A DNA stretch of 64,000 nt from Pseudomonas reinekei (lineage in GTDB: Bacteria > Pseudomonadota > Gammaproteobacteria > Pseudomonadales > Pseudomonadaceae), in the NCBI RefSeq assembly GCF_001945365.1, contig NZ_MSTQ01000002.1, forward strand, positions 310,001 to 374,000. The letters are read 5' to 3'. Below the pieces are notes generated by a model. The model worked only from the letters and a program-made list of their open reading frames with translations. It ran no database searches and was not told where the DNA came from. Shown in pieces: positions 1 to 8,423 of this stretch; position 1 is the first letter of the stretch, and every line of letters begins with the position of its first letter. A program made the translations under genes and the position numbers.

Positions 1-564
1 GCGACCCTGCGTCGACGCCTGCCCGAGGCACCCTGCTCTCTCTTGGCCCAGCCAACCCGCGACATCGTCAGAAGCCTGTTGCTGCGTGAAAGCGATCTGG
101 GCCTGAGCCTGCACGACCCCGATCGTGCCGACATTGATTGCCAGGTGATTGCTCAAGGCAAACTGCAACTGCTTGCGCCCCATGGCTGGCTGCAACCCAA
201 GCAGAAGTACATTTCACTGCAGGACCTGGCCGGACAAACGATGGTCGGCCTCGAAGGCCATGACCCGCTGAGCCCGGCACTGGAAAACAAGCTGCATGGC
301 TTGCGTCCGGCACCGGTGATCCAGACCCGCGTGCAGACCCATCAGATGATGCGCAGCATGGTCGAGGCCGGTGAAGGTTTGGCCATCGTCGACCCGTTCA
401 CCGCCCTCGGCGCCAAATCCACCGGGCTCGATGTGTGCCCGCTGTCCCCCGCCGTGCCGATCAGCCTCTATGCGTTGACCTTGAAGAACGGTGAGCCATC
501 GCCCGCCGTCCAGACCTTGTTGACCATCATTACGGAACAAGCCGCGGCGATGCTGGCGAACTGA
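1..564 (+). CDS. LysR-type regulator, C-terminal part (5' end outside window)
   Basis: The frame is open from base 1, so only the last 187 residues are seen and the N-terminal DNA-binding helix-turn-helix lies outside the window. What remains has the features of a LysR substrate-binding domain: the DLGLSL strand near the start, a central region ending in MVEAGEGLAIVDPF (the usual 'V..G.G.a..P' turn), and a C-terminal helix. It would be a cytoplasmic transcriptional regulator; the ligand cannot be told. Its 3' end overlaps the convergent acetyltransferase gene by about 35 bases. Confidence 0.8.
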   Translation, partial: ATLRRRLPEAPCSLLAQPTRDIVRSLLLRESDLGLSLHDPDRADIDCQVIAQGKLQLLAPHGWLQPKQKYISLQDLAGQTMVGLEGHDPLSPALENKLHGLRPAPVIQTRVQTHQMMRSMVEAGEGLAIVDPFTALGAKSTGLDVCPLSPAVPISLYALTLKNGEPSPAVQTLLTIITEQAAAMLAN

Positions 565-1144
565 TCGGGTTTTCCAGCGGGTTATCGAACAATCGATACC
601 AGAAGAGCGCGACCTCAGCGGTATGGGGGTCGATGCCGCGATAGCGCAGGTGGTCGATCCCGCCAATCACATAGCCGCAGCGCTCGTACAGGCGGCAGGC
701 ACCGAGATTGTTGTTCTGGGTTTCGAGCATGATGCCCGGCAATTTCTTCTTGCGACTCCAGAATTGCGCCACGTCCAGCAGCGCCTTGGCCACACCATGA
801 CGTCGCGCCGGCGCGTGCACCGCCAGCTCGTCGATATGGGCAAAGCCGTTCCAATTGGTGCTGATCACTAGATGGCCCACCGGCTCGTCGTCAAGGAACG
901 CCATGAAAATTGCGCTGTCCGGTGCGTCGCGAAAACTGCTGAACTCTTCGGGATCGATGCCATAGCATTTGCGATACGGCGTGATTGACGTGACCCGCCA
1001 TTGCTCCACCGGGTGCCCCATTTCAGGCGTTCCGTAAGCGGCGACCTCAAAACTGAAATCACTGCCCCAGATATAGGCGGCAAAACCTTCGTCGGCAACG
1101 CGCACCGACAGCCCTGGATGATTCGGATTGATGACCGGTTGCAT
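530..1144 (-). CDS. GNAT N-acetyltransferase, streptothricin acetyltransferase-like
   Basis: A single GNAT domain of about 204 residues. The acetyl-CoA loop reads ARRHGVAKALL, and the following ETQNNNLGACRLYERCGY and IGGIDHLRYRG segments, then a C-terminal ALFWYRLF, are like those of the SatA/streptothricin acetyltransferase branch, which acetylates an amino group of its substrate. The real substrate here is unknown. The stop codon of ldcA overlaps an ATG of this gene (1162) in an ATGA arrangement, so the two are translationally coupled. I chose the next ATG (1144) because AGGA sits about 11 bases upstream; 1162 is the alternative start. The link to lysine decarboxylase is positional only. 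Confidence 0.8.
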   Translation of the reverse strand: MQPVINPNHPGLSVRVADEGFAAYIWGSDFSFEVAAYGTPEMGHPVEQWRVTSITPYRKCYGIDPEEFSSFRDAPDSAIFMAFLDDEPVGHLVISTNWNGFAHIDELAVHAPARRHGVAKALLDVAQFWSRKKKLPGIMLETQNNNLGACRLYERCGYVIGGIDHLRYRGIDPHTAEVALFWYRLFDNPLENPISSPASPRLVP

Positions 1145-1158
1145 ACTGGGAAAAGTCC

Positions 1159-3414
1159 TCATTCCTTGACGCAATCGACGGTGTAGTGCCGCCCATTGCC
1201 CTCGTCTTCATGTTGCAATCCGTGTACATCGGCGACGAACCCCGGGAAATTGCTATCGAATGTGCGAGCAAACGCCAGGTAGTCAATAATCGAGCGGGTC
1301 GTGTCGGTAAAACGCTCACCGGGCATGATTAACGGAATCCCCGGTGGATACGGCACCAGCATCACGGCAGCGATACGCCCGTCCAGGGCATCGATCGAGA
1401 CCGCTTCGACTTCACCGCGCACCAGATGATCATAGGCGTCAGCCGGCTTCATGGCGATTTCCGGCAAGACCGTGTACATGCGTTTAAGGTGCTTGGCCGT
1501 GGCATTGCTGCGATAACAGGCATGCAACTGATCGCACAAATCGCGCAGCCCCATGCCCCTGTATCGCGAGACATGCGCCTGTGCCACGCATGGCAGACAA
1601 CTGGACAAACTGACGTTGGCGTCATAGCTGCGCTTGAACTCCAGCAACTCGGTCAGCAGCGTGCTCCACTTGCCCTTGGTGATGCCCATGGAGAACAGCA
1701 CCAGGAACGAATACAGCCCGGTCTTCTCCACCACCAGCCCACGCTCCCAGAGAAACTTGCTGACCACCGCCGCAGGAATGCCACGCTCACTGAGCGCGCC
1801 GCCGGCAGTCAACCCCGGCATCACCAGGGTGACCTTGATCGGATCGAGCAATACGTAATCGTCCGTCACACCGCCAAAGCCGTGCCAGTCAGCGTCCGGC
1901 TGCAGCAACCAGTCTTCGGTGACCACGCGATTGATGCCTTCGGCCGAGGGCGGCTGCCAGATGGAAAACCACCAGTCATCCGCAGCGATGTGCTGACGCA
2001 AATTGGCCAGGGCGCGACGAAAGCTCAGGGCTTCATCGAACATTTCCTGCAACAGCGAACGCCCGGCTGGCCCCTCCATCATCGCCGAGGCGACATCCAG
2101 CGAAGCAATGATGCCGTACTGCGGCGAGGTCGAGATGTGCATCATGAACGCTTCGTTGAAACGGTCACGGTCCAGCTGCCGCGCACCGCCGTCCTGCACA
2201 TGGATCATCGATGCCTGACTGAAGGCTGCCAGCAGTTTGTGGGTGGAATGGGTGGTGAACACCAACGGGCTGGCTTCGCCACGAGCAGTGCCCATGCCAT
2301 AGCGCCCGCTGAAAAATTCATGAAACGCCGCGTAGGCATACCAGGCCTCGTCGAAGTGCAACACCTCGACACTGCTGCCCAGTTGCTGCTTGATCAGCTC
2401 GGCGTTGTAGCAGAGGCCGTCGTACGTCGAATTGGTGACAACCGCCAGCTTGACCTTGGGCGCCCGCCCCTTGGTCAACGGGCTGGCGTCGATCTTGGCC
2501 TGAATCGCCTCGGGACTGAATTCACTCAGGGGGATCGGGCCGATAATGCCCAACTCATTACGCTCCGGGCACAGGTACAGCGGGATGGCGCCGGTCATGA
2601 TGATCGAATGCAGCACCGACTTGTGACAGTTGCGGTCCACCAGCACCAGGTCATCGCGGGCGACCATCGAATGCCAGACGATCTTGTTGGCCGTGGACGT
2701 GCCGTTGATGACGAAGAACGTGTGATCAGCCCCAAAGTTGCGCGCCGCCCGTGCCTCGGCTTCCGCCAGAGGCCCCGTGTGATCGAGCAGCGAACCCAGC
2801 TCTGGCACCGACACCGATAAATCCGAGCGCAGGGTGTTTTCCCCGAAAAACTGGTGGAACGCCTGCCCCACCGGACTCTTGTGATAGGCCACGCCGCCAC
2901 CGTGACCGGGAGTGTGCCAGGAATAGTTGGAGTCGGCGGTGTGCTGCACCAAGGCCTTGAAGAACGGTGGCAGCAAACCGTCCAGGTATTTGCGTGCGGC
3001 CCGCGCCACTTGCCGTGCAAGGAACGGCACGGTGTCTTCGAACAGATAGAGAATGCCGCGCAACTGATTGAGTTCGGCCATCGCGTCGGCGGGCGCGTTC
3101 TCCAGGGTCACTTGCTCGCCGAGGGCGAAGATCGGCAAATCCGGCGCACGCACCCGCGCCAATCCGATCAACTCGGCCATGTTCTGTAACAAATGGGAGT
3201 GGGCGCTGGCGTCTTCCGCCGCGATCAACATGCACGAAAGGCCGTGATGGGTAGAAGCCACCAGGCGCCCTTCGGTGTAATCCATCGCCGAGACGATACT
3301 GAAACCTTCTTGCTCCAGCTCCCGGGCGATACCCCGCACACGGTCGCCGGCAACGGTGTCGGCCTTGATGTCGCGATGGACGATCAGGACCGGGAATTTC
3401 AAATCTTTATACAT
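1159..3414 (-). CDS. ldcA: Lysine decarboxylase LdcA (PLP-dependent Orn/Lys/Arg decarboxylase)
   Basis: 751 residues, the length I recall for P. aeruginosa LdcA (PA1818). It has the layout of the large Orn/Lys/Arg decarboxylases: a response-regulator-like wing domain (about 1-140), a PLP-binding core and a C-terminal domain. The PLP lysine is K393 in THSTHK and the aspartate that binds the pyridine nitrogen is D355 in HFDEAW; HTPGHGG near 167 is also typical. The family decarboxylates basic amino acids; by gene order this one should convert lysine to cadaverine as part of lysine catabolism, regulated by arginine in P. aeruginosa. Substrate choice cannot be read from sequence alone, so arginine or ornithine remain possible. 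It is the first gene of a two-gene unit with the acetyltransferase. Confidence 0.88.
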   Translation of the reverse strand: MYKDLKFPVLIVHRDIKADTVAGDRVRGIARELEQEGFSIVSAMDYTEGRLVASTHHGLSCMLIAAEDASAHSHLLQNMAELIGLARVRAPDLPIFALGEQVTLENAPADAMAELNQLRGILYLFEDTVPFLARQVARAARKYLDGLLPPFFKALVQHTADSNYSWHTPGHGGGVAYHKSPVGQAFHQFFGENTLRSDLSVSVPELGSLLDHTGPLAEAEARAARNFGADHTFFVINGTSTANKIVWHSMVARDDLVLVDRNCHKSVLHSIIMTGAIPLYLCPERNELGIIGPIPLSEFSPEAIQAKIDASPLTKGRAPKVKLAVVTNSTYDGLCYNAELIKQQLGSSVEVLHFDEAWYAYAAFHEFFSGRYGMGTARGEASPLVFTTHSTHKLLAAFSQASMIHVQDGGARQLDRDRFNEAFMMHISTSPQYGIIASLDVASAMMEGPAGRSLLQEMFDEALSFRRALANLRQHIAADDWWFSIWQPPSAEGINRVVTEDWLLQPDADWHGFGGVTDDYVLLDPIKVTLVMPGLTAGGALSERGIPAAVVSKFLWERGLVVEKTGLYSFLVLFSMGITKGKWSTLLTELLEFKRSYDANVSLSSCLPCVAQAHVSRYRGMGLRDLCDQLHACYRSNATAKHLKRMYTVLPEIAMKPADAYDHLVRGEVEAVSIDALDGRIAAVMLVPYPPGIPLIMPGERFTDTTRSIIDYLAFARTFDSNFPGFVADVHGLQHEDEGNGRHYTVDCVKE

Positions 3415-3524
3415 GGGGCTCAGTGTCCTGAGGCGGCAGACCTGAGCCTGCCAATCACCTCAGGGTAGAGGGTTGGAGCGGATGTGGCGAGCGAGATGCC
3501 CTATCCCGGACAACGAGCGCACTA

Positions 3525-3560
3525 TTTTGTGGCGAGGGAGCTTGCTCCCTCGCCACAAAA
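3525..3560. repeat. REP-type palindrome
   Basis: A perfect hairpin, GTGGCGAGGGAGC - TT - GCTCCCTCGCCAC, extended by TTTTT/AAAA on both sides, in the space between convergent-side ends of ldcA's upstream region and dnaQ. It belongs to the short intergenic palindrome family seen several times in this window and common in fluorescent pseudomonads. The flanking A and T runs could also let it stop transcription. Confidence 0.85.
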
Positions 3561-3575
3561 ACCTGTGTTTTTGAT

Positions 3576-4340
3576 TTACGCCTGAGCTTCGGCTTGCGCC
3601 TCGGTCAACTGCAACCACAGTGCCGGCGCGCCGGCGGATTTGCTGATGATTTCCAGGCGCGTCGCGTGTTGCGCCAGGTCATCTTCACTCGCGCGAATGA
3701 TGCGGGTCGGCGCGCGGCCAGCCGGCAGGCGACGGATTTCCGTTGCAGAGTTGTCCGCGCCCTCACCGGAACAATTGCCGTCGGAGGCATTACCGGCCAG
3801 GGACAGGCTGGTCTGGCCGCCGGTCATGGTCAGGTAAACGTCGGCGAGGATCTCGGAGTCGAGCAAGGCGCCGTGGAGTTCGCGGCCGGAGTTGTCGACG
3901 CCATAGCGCTTGCACAAGGCGTCGAGGCTGTTGCGCTGCCCCGGGTGACGCTCCCGGGCCATTATCAGCGTATCGAGAATCGAACAGTGCTGCGTGATGT
4001 CGGCACGGTCGTGTTGACCCATCAGGGCGAATTCGTTGTTGATGAAGCCAACGTCGAACGCCGCATTATGGATGATCAGCTGCGCGCCCTTGATAAACTC
4101 GAAAAATTCTTCGGCCACTTCGGCGAAACGCGGTTTGCCCACCAGGAATTCGTTGGTAATGCCGTGGACGCCGATGGCGCCTTCGTCACTTTCGCGGTCC
4201 GGTTGCAGGTAAACGTGAAAATGCCGGCCGGTCAGGCGCCGACCGATCAACTCGACACAACCGATTTCAATAATCCGGTGGCCGTCGGTCACCGGCATGC
4301 CGGTGGTTTCGGTATCGAGTACAACGGATCTGGTGGCCAT
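3576..4340 (-). CDS. dnaQ: DNA polymerase III epsilon subunit (3'-5' proofreading exonuclease)
   Basis: 254 residues from the ATG that begins MATRSVVLDTETTG; the upstream in-frame start at 4358 adds six residues with no better support. All DnaQ/DEDDh exonuclease residues are visible: D9 and E11 in VLDTETTG, D96 in HNAAFDVGF, and H156 with D161 in HGALLDSEILAD. QTSLSL at about 176-181 corresponds to the sliding-clamp-binding QTSMAF of the E. coli protein. The protein removes mismatched 3' nucleotides inside the polymerase III core, and its C-terminal part binds the polymerase subunit. It lies downstream of rnhA on the same strand; a REP pair fills the gap between them. Confidence 0.95.
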   Translation of the reverse strand: MATRSVVLDTETTGMPVTDGHRIIEIGCVELIGRRLTGRHFHVYLQPDRESDEGAIGVHGITNEFLVGKPRFAEVAEEFFEFIKGAQLIIHNAAFDVGFINNEFALMGQHDRADITQHCSILDTLIMARERHPGQRNSLDALCKRYGVDNSGRELHGALLDSEILADVYLTMTGGQTSLSLAGNASDGNCSGEGADNSATEIRRLPAGRAPTRIIRASEDDLAQHATRLEIISKSAGAPALWLQLTEAQAEAQA

Positions 4341-4414
4341 CAGGTGTTCAGCTCTCAATCGGTCAATCGTGCAAAAGCGGCGATGTTAACACGCTTGCCG
4401 GGATCTTCAGATAC

Positions 4415-4534
4415 ACCGACTCGTCCCCTTCGCGAGCCTGCTCGCCCCCACAATTGATCTCCTTGAACGCAGATCTTGAGTTCACCTGCGATCCAGTGTG
4501 GGAGCGAGCCTGCTCGCGAAGGGGACGACTCGGT
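4415..4534. repeat. REPIN (inverted pair of REP sequences) between rnhA and dnaQ
   Basis: Two 38-base REP sequences face each other at 4415-4452 and 4497-4534. The left reads ACCGACTCGTCCCCTTCGCG... and the right is nearly its exact reverse complement (GCGAAGGGGACGACTCGGT), separated by about 44 bases of unrelated sequence. Each half has the internal GCGAGC/GCTCGC palindrome. The right half ends two bases before the rnhA stop codon, so rnhA mRNA would carry this structure at its very 3' end. Confidence 0.85.
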
Positions 4535-4536
4535 CA

Positions 4537-4989
4537 TCAGGCCTGCTTGAACCCGCGCACTTCATCCACGCCACGGTTGGCCAGCTGGTCGGCGCGTTCG
4601 TTGCCATGATGGCCAATGTGCCCGCGCACCCATTTCCAGGTGACGTTGTGGCGGTTGACCTGCTCGTCGAGCTGCTTCCACAGATCGGCGTTTTTCACCG
4701 GTTCTTTCGCGGCGGTTTTCCAGCCGCGTTTTTTCCAGTTGGCCATCCACTCGTTGATGCCCTTCATGACGTACTGGGAGTCGGTCACCAACAGCACATC
4801 ACACGAACGCTTGAGTTCTTCCAGGCCACGAATCGCGCCCATCAATTCCATTCGGTTGTTGGTGGTATTGGCTTCGCCACCCCAGAGTTCCTTTTCCACG
4901 CCCTTGCACACCAGCAACGCGCCCCAGCCGCCAGGGCCAGGGTTGCCTTTACAGGCGCCATCGGTGAAAAGTTCTACGCTATCGCTCAT
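4537..4989 (-). CDS. rnhA: Ribonuclease HI
   Basis: 150 residues, close to the E. coli enzyme (155). The catalytic carboxylates are visible: D in [15 protein letters not shown] near residue 10, E in [16 protein letters not shown] in [12 protein letters not shown], and D in ERADQLAN. It cleaves the RNA strand of RNA-DNA hybrids, removing R-loops and leftover primers in the cytoplasm. It sits between a methyltransferase gene and dnaQ, all on the minus strand, in the same order as in P. aeruginosa. Confidence 0.96.
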   Translation of the reverse strand: MSDSVELFTDGACKGNPGPGGWGALLVCKGVEKELWGGEANTTNNRMELMGAIRGLEELKRSCDVLLVTDSQYVMKGINEWMANWKKRGWKTAAKEPVKNADLWKQLDEQVNRHNVTWKWVRGHIGHHGNERADQLANRGVDEVRGFKQA

Positions 4990-5079
4990 GCAGTCTATCC
5001 AGAAAATACGGTGGCTCGCCGATCGTCGATCGACAACGCCCGAGACCGGGACAACCCGGTCGGAAAATGAAATGGGGTA

Positions 5080-5838
5080 TTAGGGCTCGATATTGCGACG
5101 GTTGACCTTGGCCATGGGCAACGGAATCAGCTTGCCCATCGGTTCGCGACGTTCCTGACGGAGCGGTCGCAGACCTACAACGATCTTGCGCGCGACCAAT
5201 AAATAGAAGCCGCCGCCGGACAACTGCCAGTCACCGGCCTTGCGCTCCCAGCCCGCCAGTCGAGTTTGCCAGGCAGGCGAAGCAAGCGGCGGACGATAGC
5301 ACCCGAAGCGGCGTTTCTCCAGCGCGAAGCCTAGCAGGTTCAGCCAGTCAGCCACCCGTGACGGCGAAATGCAGCGCGCCTTGCCCAGCCCGTCCTGGGC
5401 GAACACATGGCGCAAACCCCAACTGCTCCAGGGGTTGATGCCAATGATCAACAGATGCCCGCCAGGTCGCACACTGCTCGCAGCTTCGCGCAGCAGCCCG
5501 TGGGGCGACAGGCAGAAATCCAGACCGTGCTGCAACACCACCACATCGGCGGCATGTTCGCTGAGCGGCCAGGCCTGCTCCTCGCACACAATCTCGACGC
5601 CCGGCAACGGCGCACCCAGGCGCACATTGCGCTGTACCTGCGGTGCTGATGGCGGCGTCTGGGCCGACGGGCCGTAATGCACCAGGTAGCCGCCAAAGAA
5701 GCGCCCGAGCTCGTCTTCGAGCATGCGCCGTTCTTCGTCCAGCAAAAATTGCCCGAGGGGGCCGGACAGCCAGTCACGGGCCGTGCTGATCAACGCCAGC
5801 CAGTCAGGATCAGCCTGAGCGAACGCTTTATCGGTCAT
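5080..5838 (-). CDS. SAM-dependent methyltransferase (class I)
   Basis: 252 residues from the ATG beginning [13 protein letters not shown]; an in-frame upstream ATG at 5850 gives MENAM. The middle shows a class I methyltransferase pattern: [13 protein letters not shown] for strand 4 and the following acidic position, then [26 protein letters not shown] for the strand 5 region. The glycine-rich SAM loop is poorly conserved. The target is unknown. It is divergent from gloB and upstream of rnhA, the order found in P. aeruginosa. Confidence 0.8.
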   Translation of the reverse strand: MTDKAFAQADPDWLALISTARDWLSGPLGQFLLDEERRMLEDELGRFFGGYLVHYGPSAQTPPSAPQVQRNVRLGAPLPGVEIVCEEQAWPLSEHAADVVVLQHGLDFCLSPHGLLREAASSVRPGGHLLIIGINPWSSWGLRHVFAQDGLGKARCISPSRVADWLNLLGFALEKRRFGCYRPPLASPAWQTRLAGWERKAGDWQLSGGGFYLLVARKIVVGLRPLRQERREPMGKLIPLPMAKVNRRNIEP

Positions 5839-5903
5839 TGCATTCTCCAACGCGCCAGGAAGTTCTAAGATGCGCCATTGTTTCCAGCTTGGCGAATCCG
5901 ACG

Positions 5904-6671
5904 ATGATACAGATCACTGCCCTGCCCGCCTTCACCGACAACTACATCTGGTTGTTACAAGACCCCGACACGCACCGCTGCGCGGTCGTCGATCCGGGGG
6001 ATGCCGCCCCGGTATCAGCCTGGCTTGCGGCCAATCCCGGCTGGGCCCTGACTGATATTCTGATCACTCACCACCATCATGACCATGTCGGCGGCGTCGA
6101 ACAGTTGAAGAAAGCGACGGACGCGAAGGTCTACGGGCCGGGCAGCGAAAACATTCCGGCGCGGGACGTTGCGCTCAAGGACGATGACCGCATTACCGTG
6201 CTCGGCCATGACTTTGATGTCATCGCCGTCCCGGGCCATACCCTGGGCCACATTGCCTACTATCACAGCGGCCTGCTGTTTTGCGGCGACACTCTGTTCG
6301 CTGCCGGTTGCGGTCGCTTGTTCGAAGGCACACCGCAACAAATGCATGCCTCGCTGTCGCGCCTCGCAGCCCTTCCCGAGGATACTCGCGTCTACTGCAC
6401 CCATGAATACACCCTGAGCAATCTGCGCTTCGCCGCCGCCGTCGAACCGGGCAATCCGGACACCCTGGAACGCCTCGCCACCGTCACCCGTCAGCGGGAA
6501 GCCGGGGTCATCACACTGCCTTCCACAGTCGCACTGGAAAAGCGCACAAATCCGTTTTTACGTACCGGCGTAACATCCGTTAAAGAAAAAGCGGACGAAC
6601 GGACCGGCACCGATAACTCTCGGCCCGACATGGTTTTTGCGGCGCTCAGAGCCTGGAAAGACACGTTCTAA
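5904..6671 (+). CDS. gloB: Hydroxyacylglutathione hydrolase (glyoxalase II)
   Basis: 255 residues from the ATG of [10 protein letters not shown]; the longer open frame to 5838 has no GloB homology. It is a metallo-beta-lactamase-fold enzyme with the binuclear metal motif T-H56-H-H58-H-D60-H61, further ligands in GHTLGH and [11 protein letters not shown], and the histidine of CTHEYT. It hydrolyses S-lactoylglutathione to lactate and glutathione, the second step of methylglyoxal detoxification. The start lies about 65 bases from the divergent methyltransferase start. Confidence 0.96.
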   Translation: MIQITALPAFTDNYIWLLQDPDTHRCAVVDPGDAAPVSAWLAANPGWALTDILITHHHHDHVGGVEQLKKATDAKVYGPGSENIPARDVALKDDDRITVLGHDFDVIAVPGHTLGHIAYYHSGLLFCGDTLFAAGCGRLFEGTPQQMHASLSRLAALPEDTRVYCTHEYTLSNLRFAAAVEPGNPDTLERLATVTRQREAGVITLPSTVALEKRTNPFLRTGVTSVKEKADERTGTDNSRPDMVFAALRAWKDTF

Positions 6672-6770
6672 AGAGCTTGTACGATGGTCCAAAAACGCTG
6701 AATGGTTGACCGCAGGGGGTGCGCTTTCTAGAATCGCCCGACATTTTTGCCCGGAACTTACTTCCAGCCA

Positions 6771-8213
6771 ATGTCGTCATCCATACGTAAGTCCATCAAT
6801 TCAGACGCATTGACCCGCTTGGCTCAAGCCATAGCGGTGGCTGTGTCCGCCACCTTGGCGGGCTGCTCCAGCCACGCTCCGCAATCTGAAGCGACACATA
6901 CGCCCAACATTGCTGCCCGCGCCAAGCAGAAGCCCATCTGGCTCAGCGAAAAGCCGACCCCGCAGATCCCGCAGGACGTCTGGGAGCGCATGCGCCAGGG
7001 CTTCCAGTTGCAGGACAACCTGGGCGTGAACCCGCGTATCGAGCAACAGCGCCTGTGGTTTGCCAGCAATCCTTCTTTCCTCGAAAACGCCGGCGAACGC
7101 GGCAGCCTCTACATTCATTACATCGTCGAACGCCTCGAAGAGCGCAACATGCCCTTGGAGCTGGCGCTGTTGCCGGTGATTGAAAGCGCCTACAACCCGA
7201 TGGCCTATTCCCGGGCCAATGCGGTTGGCCTGTGGCAGTTCATTCCGTCCACCGGGCGTTACTTCAATCTGCGCCAGACCCGTTTCTATGATGGCCGCCG
7301 AGATATTACCGCGTCGACCAACGCCGCGATGGATTACCTGACCCGTCTGCACGACATGTTCAACGGTGACTGGCTGTTGGCACTGGCTGCCTACAATGCC
7401 GGTGAAGGCACGGTCAGTCGTGCCATCGAACGCAACGAAAAGCTAGGCCTGCCGACCGACTACTGGAACTTGCCGTTGCCGGCCGAAACCCAGGCCTATG
7501 TACCCAAGTTGCTGGCCCTGTCGCAGGTCGTGATGGCGCCGGAAGCCTACGGGGTGAACCTCAACCCGATCGCCAACGAGCCGTACTTCCAGGTCGTCGA
7601 AATCAACCAGCGCATGGACCTTTCCAAGGTCGCCGCGGTGGCCAACATCGACGAGGACGAGTTGTTCCAGCTCAACCCGGCCTTCAAGCAACGCACCACC
7701 ATCGACGGCCCCCAGCATTTGCTGGTGCCGACGTCCAAGGCGCAGCTACTGACCACCAGCCTGCAGACCATGCGTCCGGAAGAGCTGATCAGCAAGAAGC
7801 CGCTCAAGCCGGTCTTCGATGGCGCGGACAGCACGGCAGTGGCCAGTGCCAAACGCAGTTATCGGGTCAAGCGCGGCGACAACCTGGGTTCCATTGCCAA
7901 GGCCAACAACGTCGATGTCAAGGATCTCCAGCGCTGGAACAAGCTGTCCGGCAAGAACCTCAAGCCCGGCCAGACCCTGGTCATGCAAGACACCGGCAAA
8001 CGCAGCTCGGGACGCGTCAACACCGTGGTTGCCGCCAACTCCAAGACCAGCACCAAGAAGCAAAAGACCCAATACAAGGTCAAGCAAGGCGACTCGCTGT
8101 ACATCGTCGCCAAGCGTTTCAACGTTGAAATGCAGCATCTCAAGCGCTGGAATCCGCGCGTCGGCCAGGCGCTCAAGCCTGGACAGATGTTGACGGTTGC
8201 CAATCCGCATTAA
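6771..8213 (+). CDS. mltD: Membrane-bound lytic murein transglycosylase D
   Basis: 480 residues from the ATG of MSSSIRKSIN; a longer TTG frame at 6747 is less likely. The N-terminus is a lipoprotein signal with lipobox TLAGC (C32). The SLT domain follows, with the catalytic glutamate E138 in LLPVIESAYNP and the typical VGLWQFIPSTGR and LALAAYNAGEGTV segments. Two LysM peptidoglycan-binding repeats close the protein (about residues 363-407 and 435-478), each with a YxVKxGDxL start. It cleaves glycan strands to 1,6-anhydro products at the inner face of the outer membrane. A rho-independent terminator follows directly. Confidence 0.94.
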   Translation: MSSSIRKSINSDALTRLAQAIAVAVSATLAGCSSHAPQSEATHTPNIAARAKQKPIWLSEKPTPQIPQDVWERMRQGFQLQDNLGVNPRIEQQRLWFASNPSFLENAGERGSLYIHYIVERLEERNMPLELALLPVIESAYNPMAYSRANAVGLWQFIPSTGRYFNLRQTRFYDGRRDITASTNAAMDYLTRLHDMFNGDWLLALAAYNAGEGTVSRAIERNEKLGLPTDYWNLPLPAETQAYVPKLLALSQVVMAPEAYGVNLNPIANEPYFQVVEINQRMDLSKVAAVANIDEDELFQLNPAFKQRTTIDGPQHLLVPTSKAQLLTTSLQTMRPEELISKKPLKPVFDGADSTAVASAKRSYRVKRGDNLGSIAKANNVDVKDLQRWNKLSGKNLKPGQTLVMQDTGKRSSGRVNTVVAANSKTSTKKQKTQYKVKQGDSLYIVAKRFNVEMQHLKRWNPRVGQALKPGQMLTVANPH

Positions 8214-8216
8214 AAA

Positions 8217-8245
8217 CGAGCCCCTGATTCCAGGGGCTTTTTTTG
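8217..8245 (+). terminator. Rho-independent terminator of mltD
   Basis: AGCCCCTG - ATTC - CAGGGGCT stem-loop followed by seven T residues, starting six bases after the mltD stop codon. Confidence 0.9.
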
Positions 8246-8265
8246 ACTTTGTAGTTTGGCAAACG

Positions 8266-8297
8266 CTGTGGCGAGGGAGCTTGCTCCCTCGCCACAG
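8266..8297. repeat. REP-type palindrome
   Basis: CTGTGGCGAGGGAGC - TT - GCTCCCTCGCCACAG, a perfect inverted repeat between the mltD terminator and the transporter operon. It is the same family as the copy at 3525-3560. Confidence 0.85.
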
Positions 8298-8423
8298 ATT
8301 TCCCGCTTGCAGGCTCAACCCCTTGGCAATTAACAACGCATTAAACCCCCGTCTTTTTCCTGTCCATACAAGCTGTTACTGTACGGGCCACAAAGCCCAA
8401 GCCGCCTGGATCGGATTTCTTAT

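Noticed and set aside
1426..2820. 464-codon plus-strand frame opposite ldcA
   Set aside because: It is the antisense of a clearly coding gene with catalytic motifs, in a GC-rich gene where antisense frames stay open by chance.
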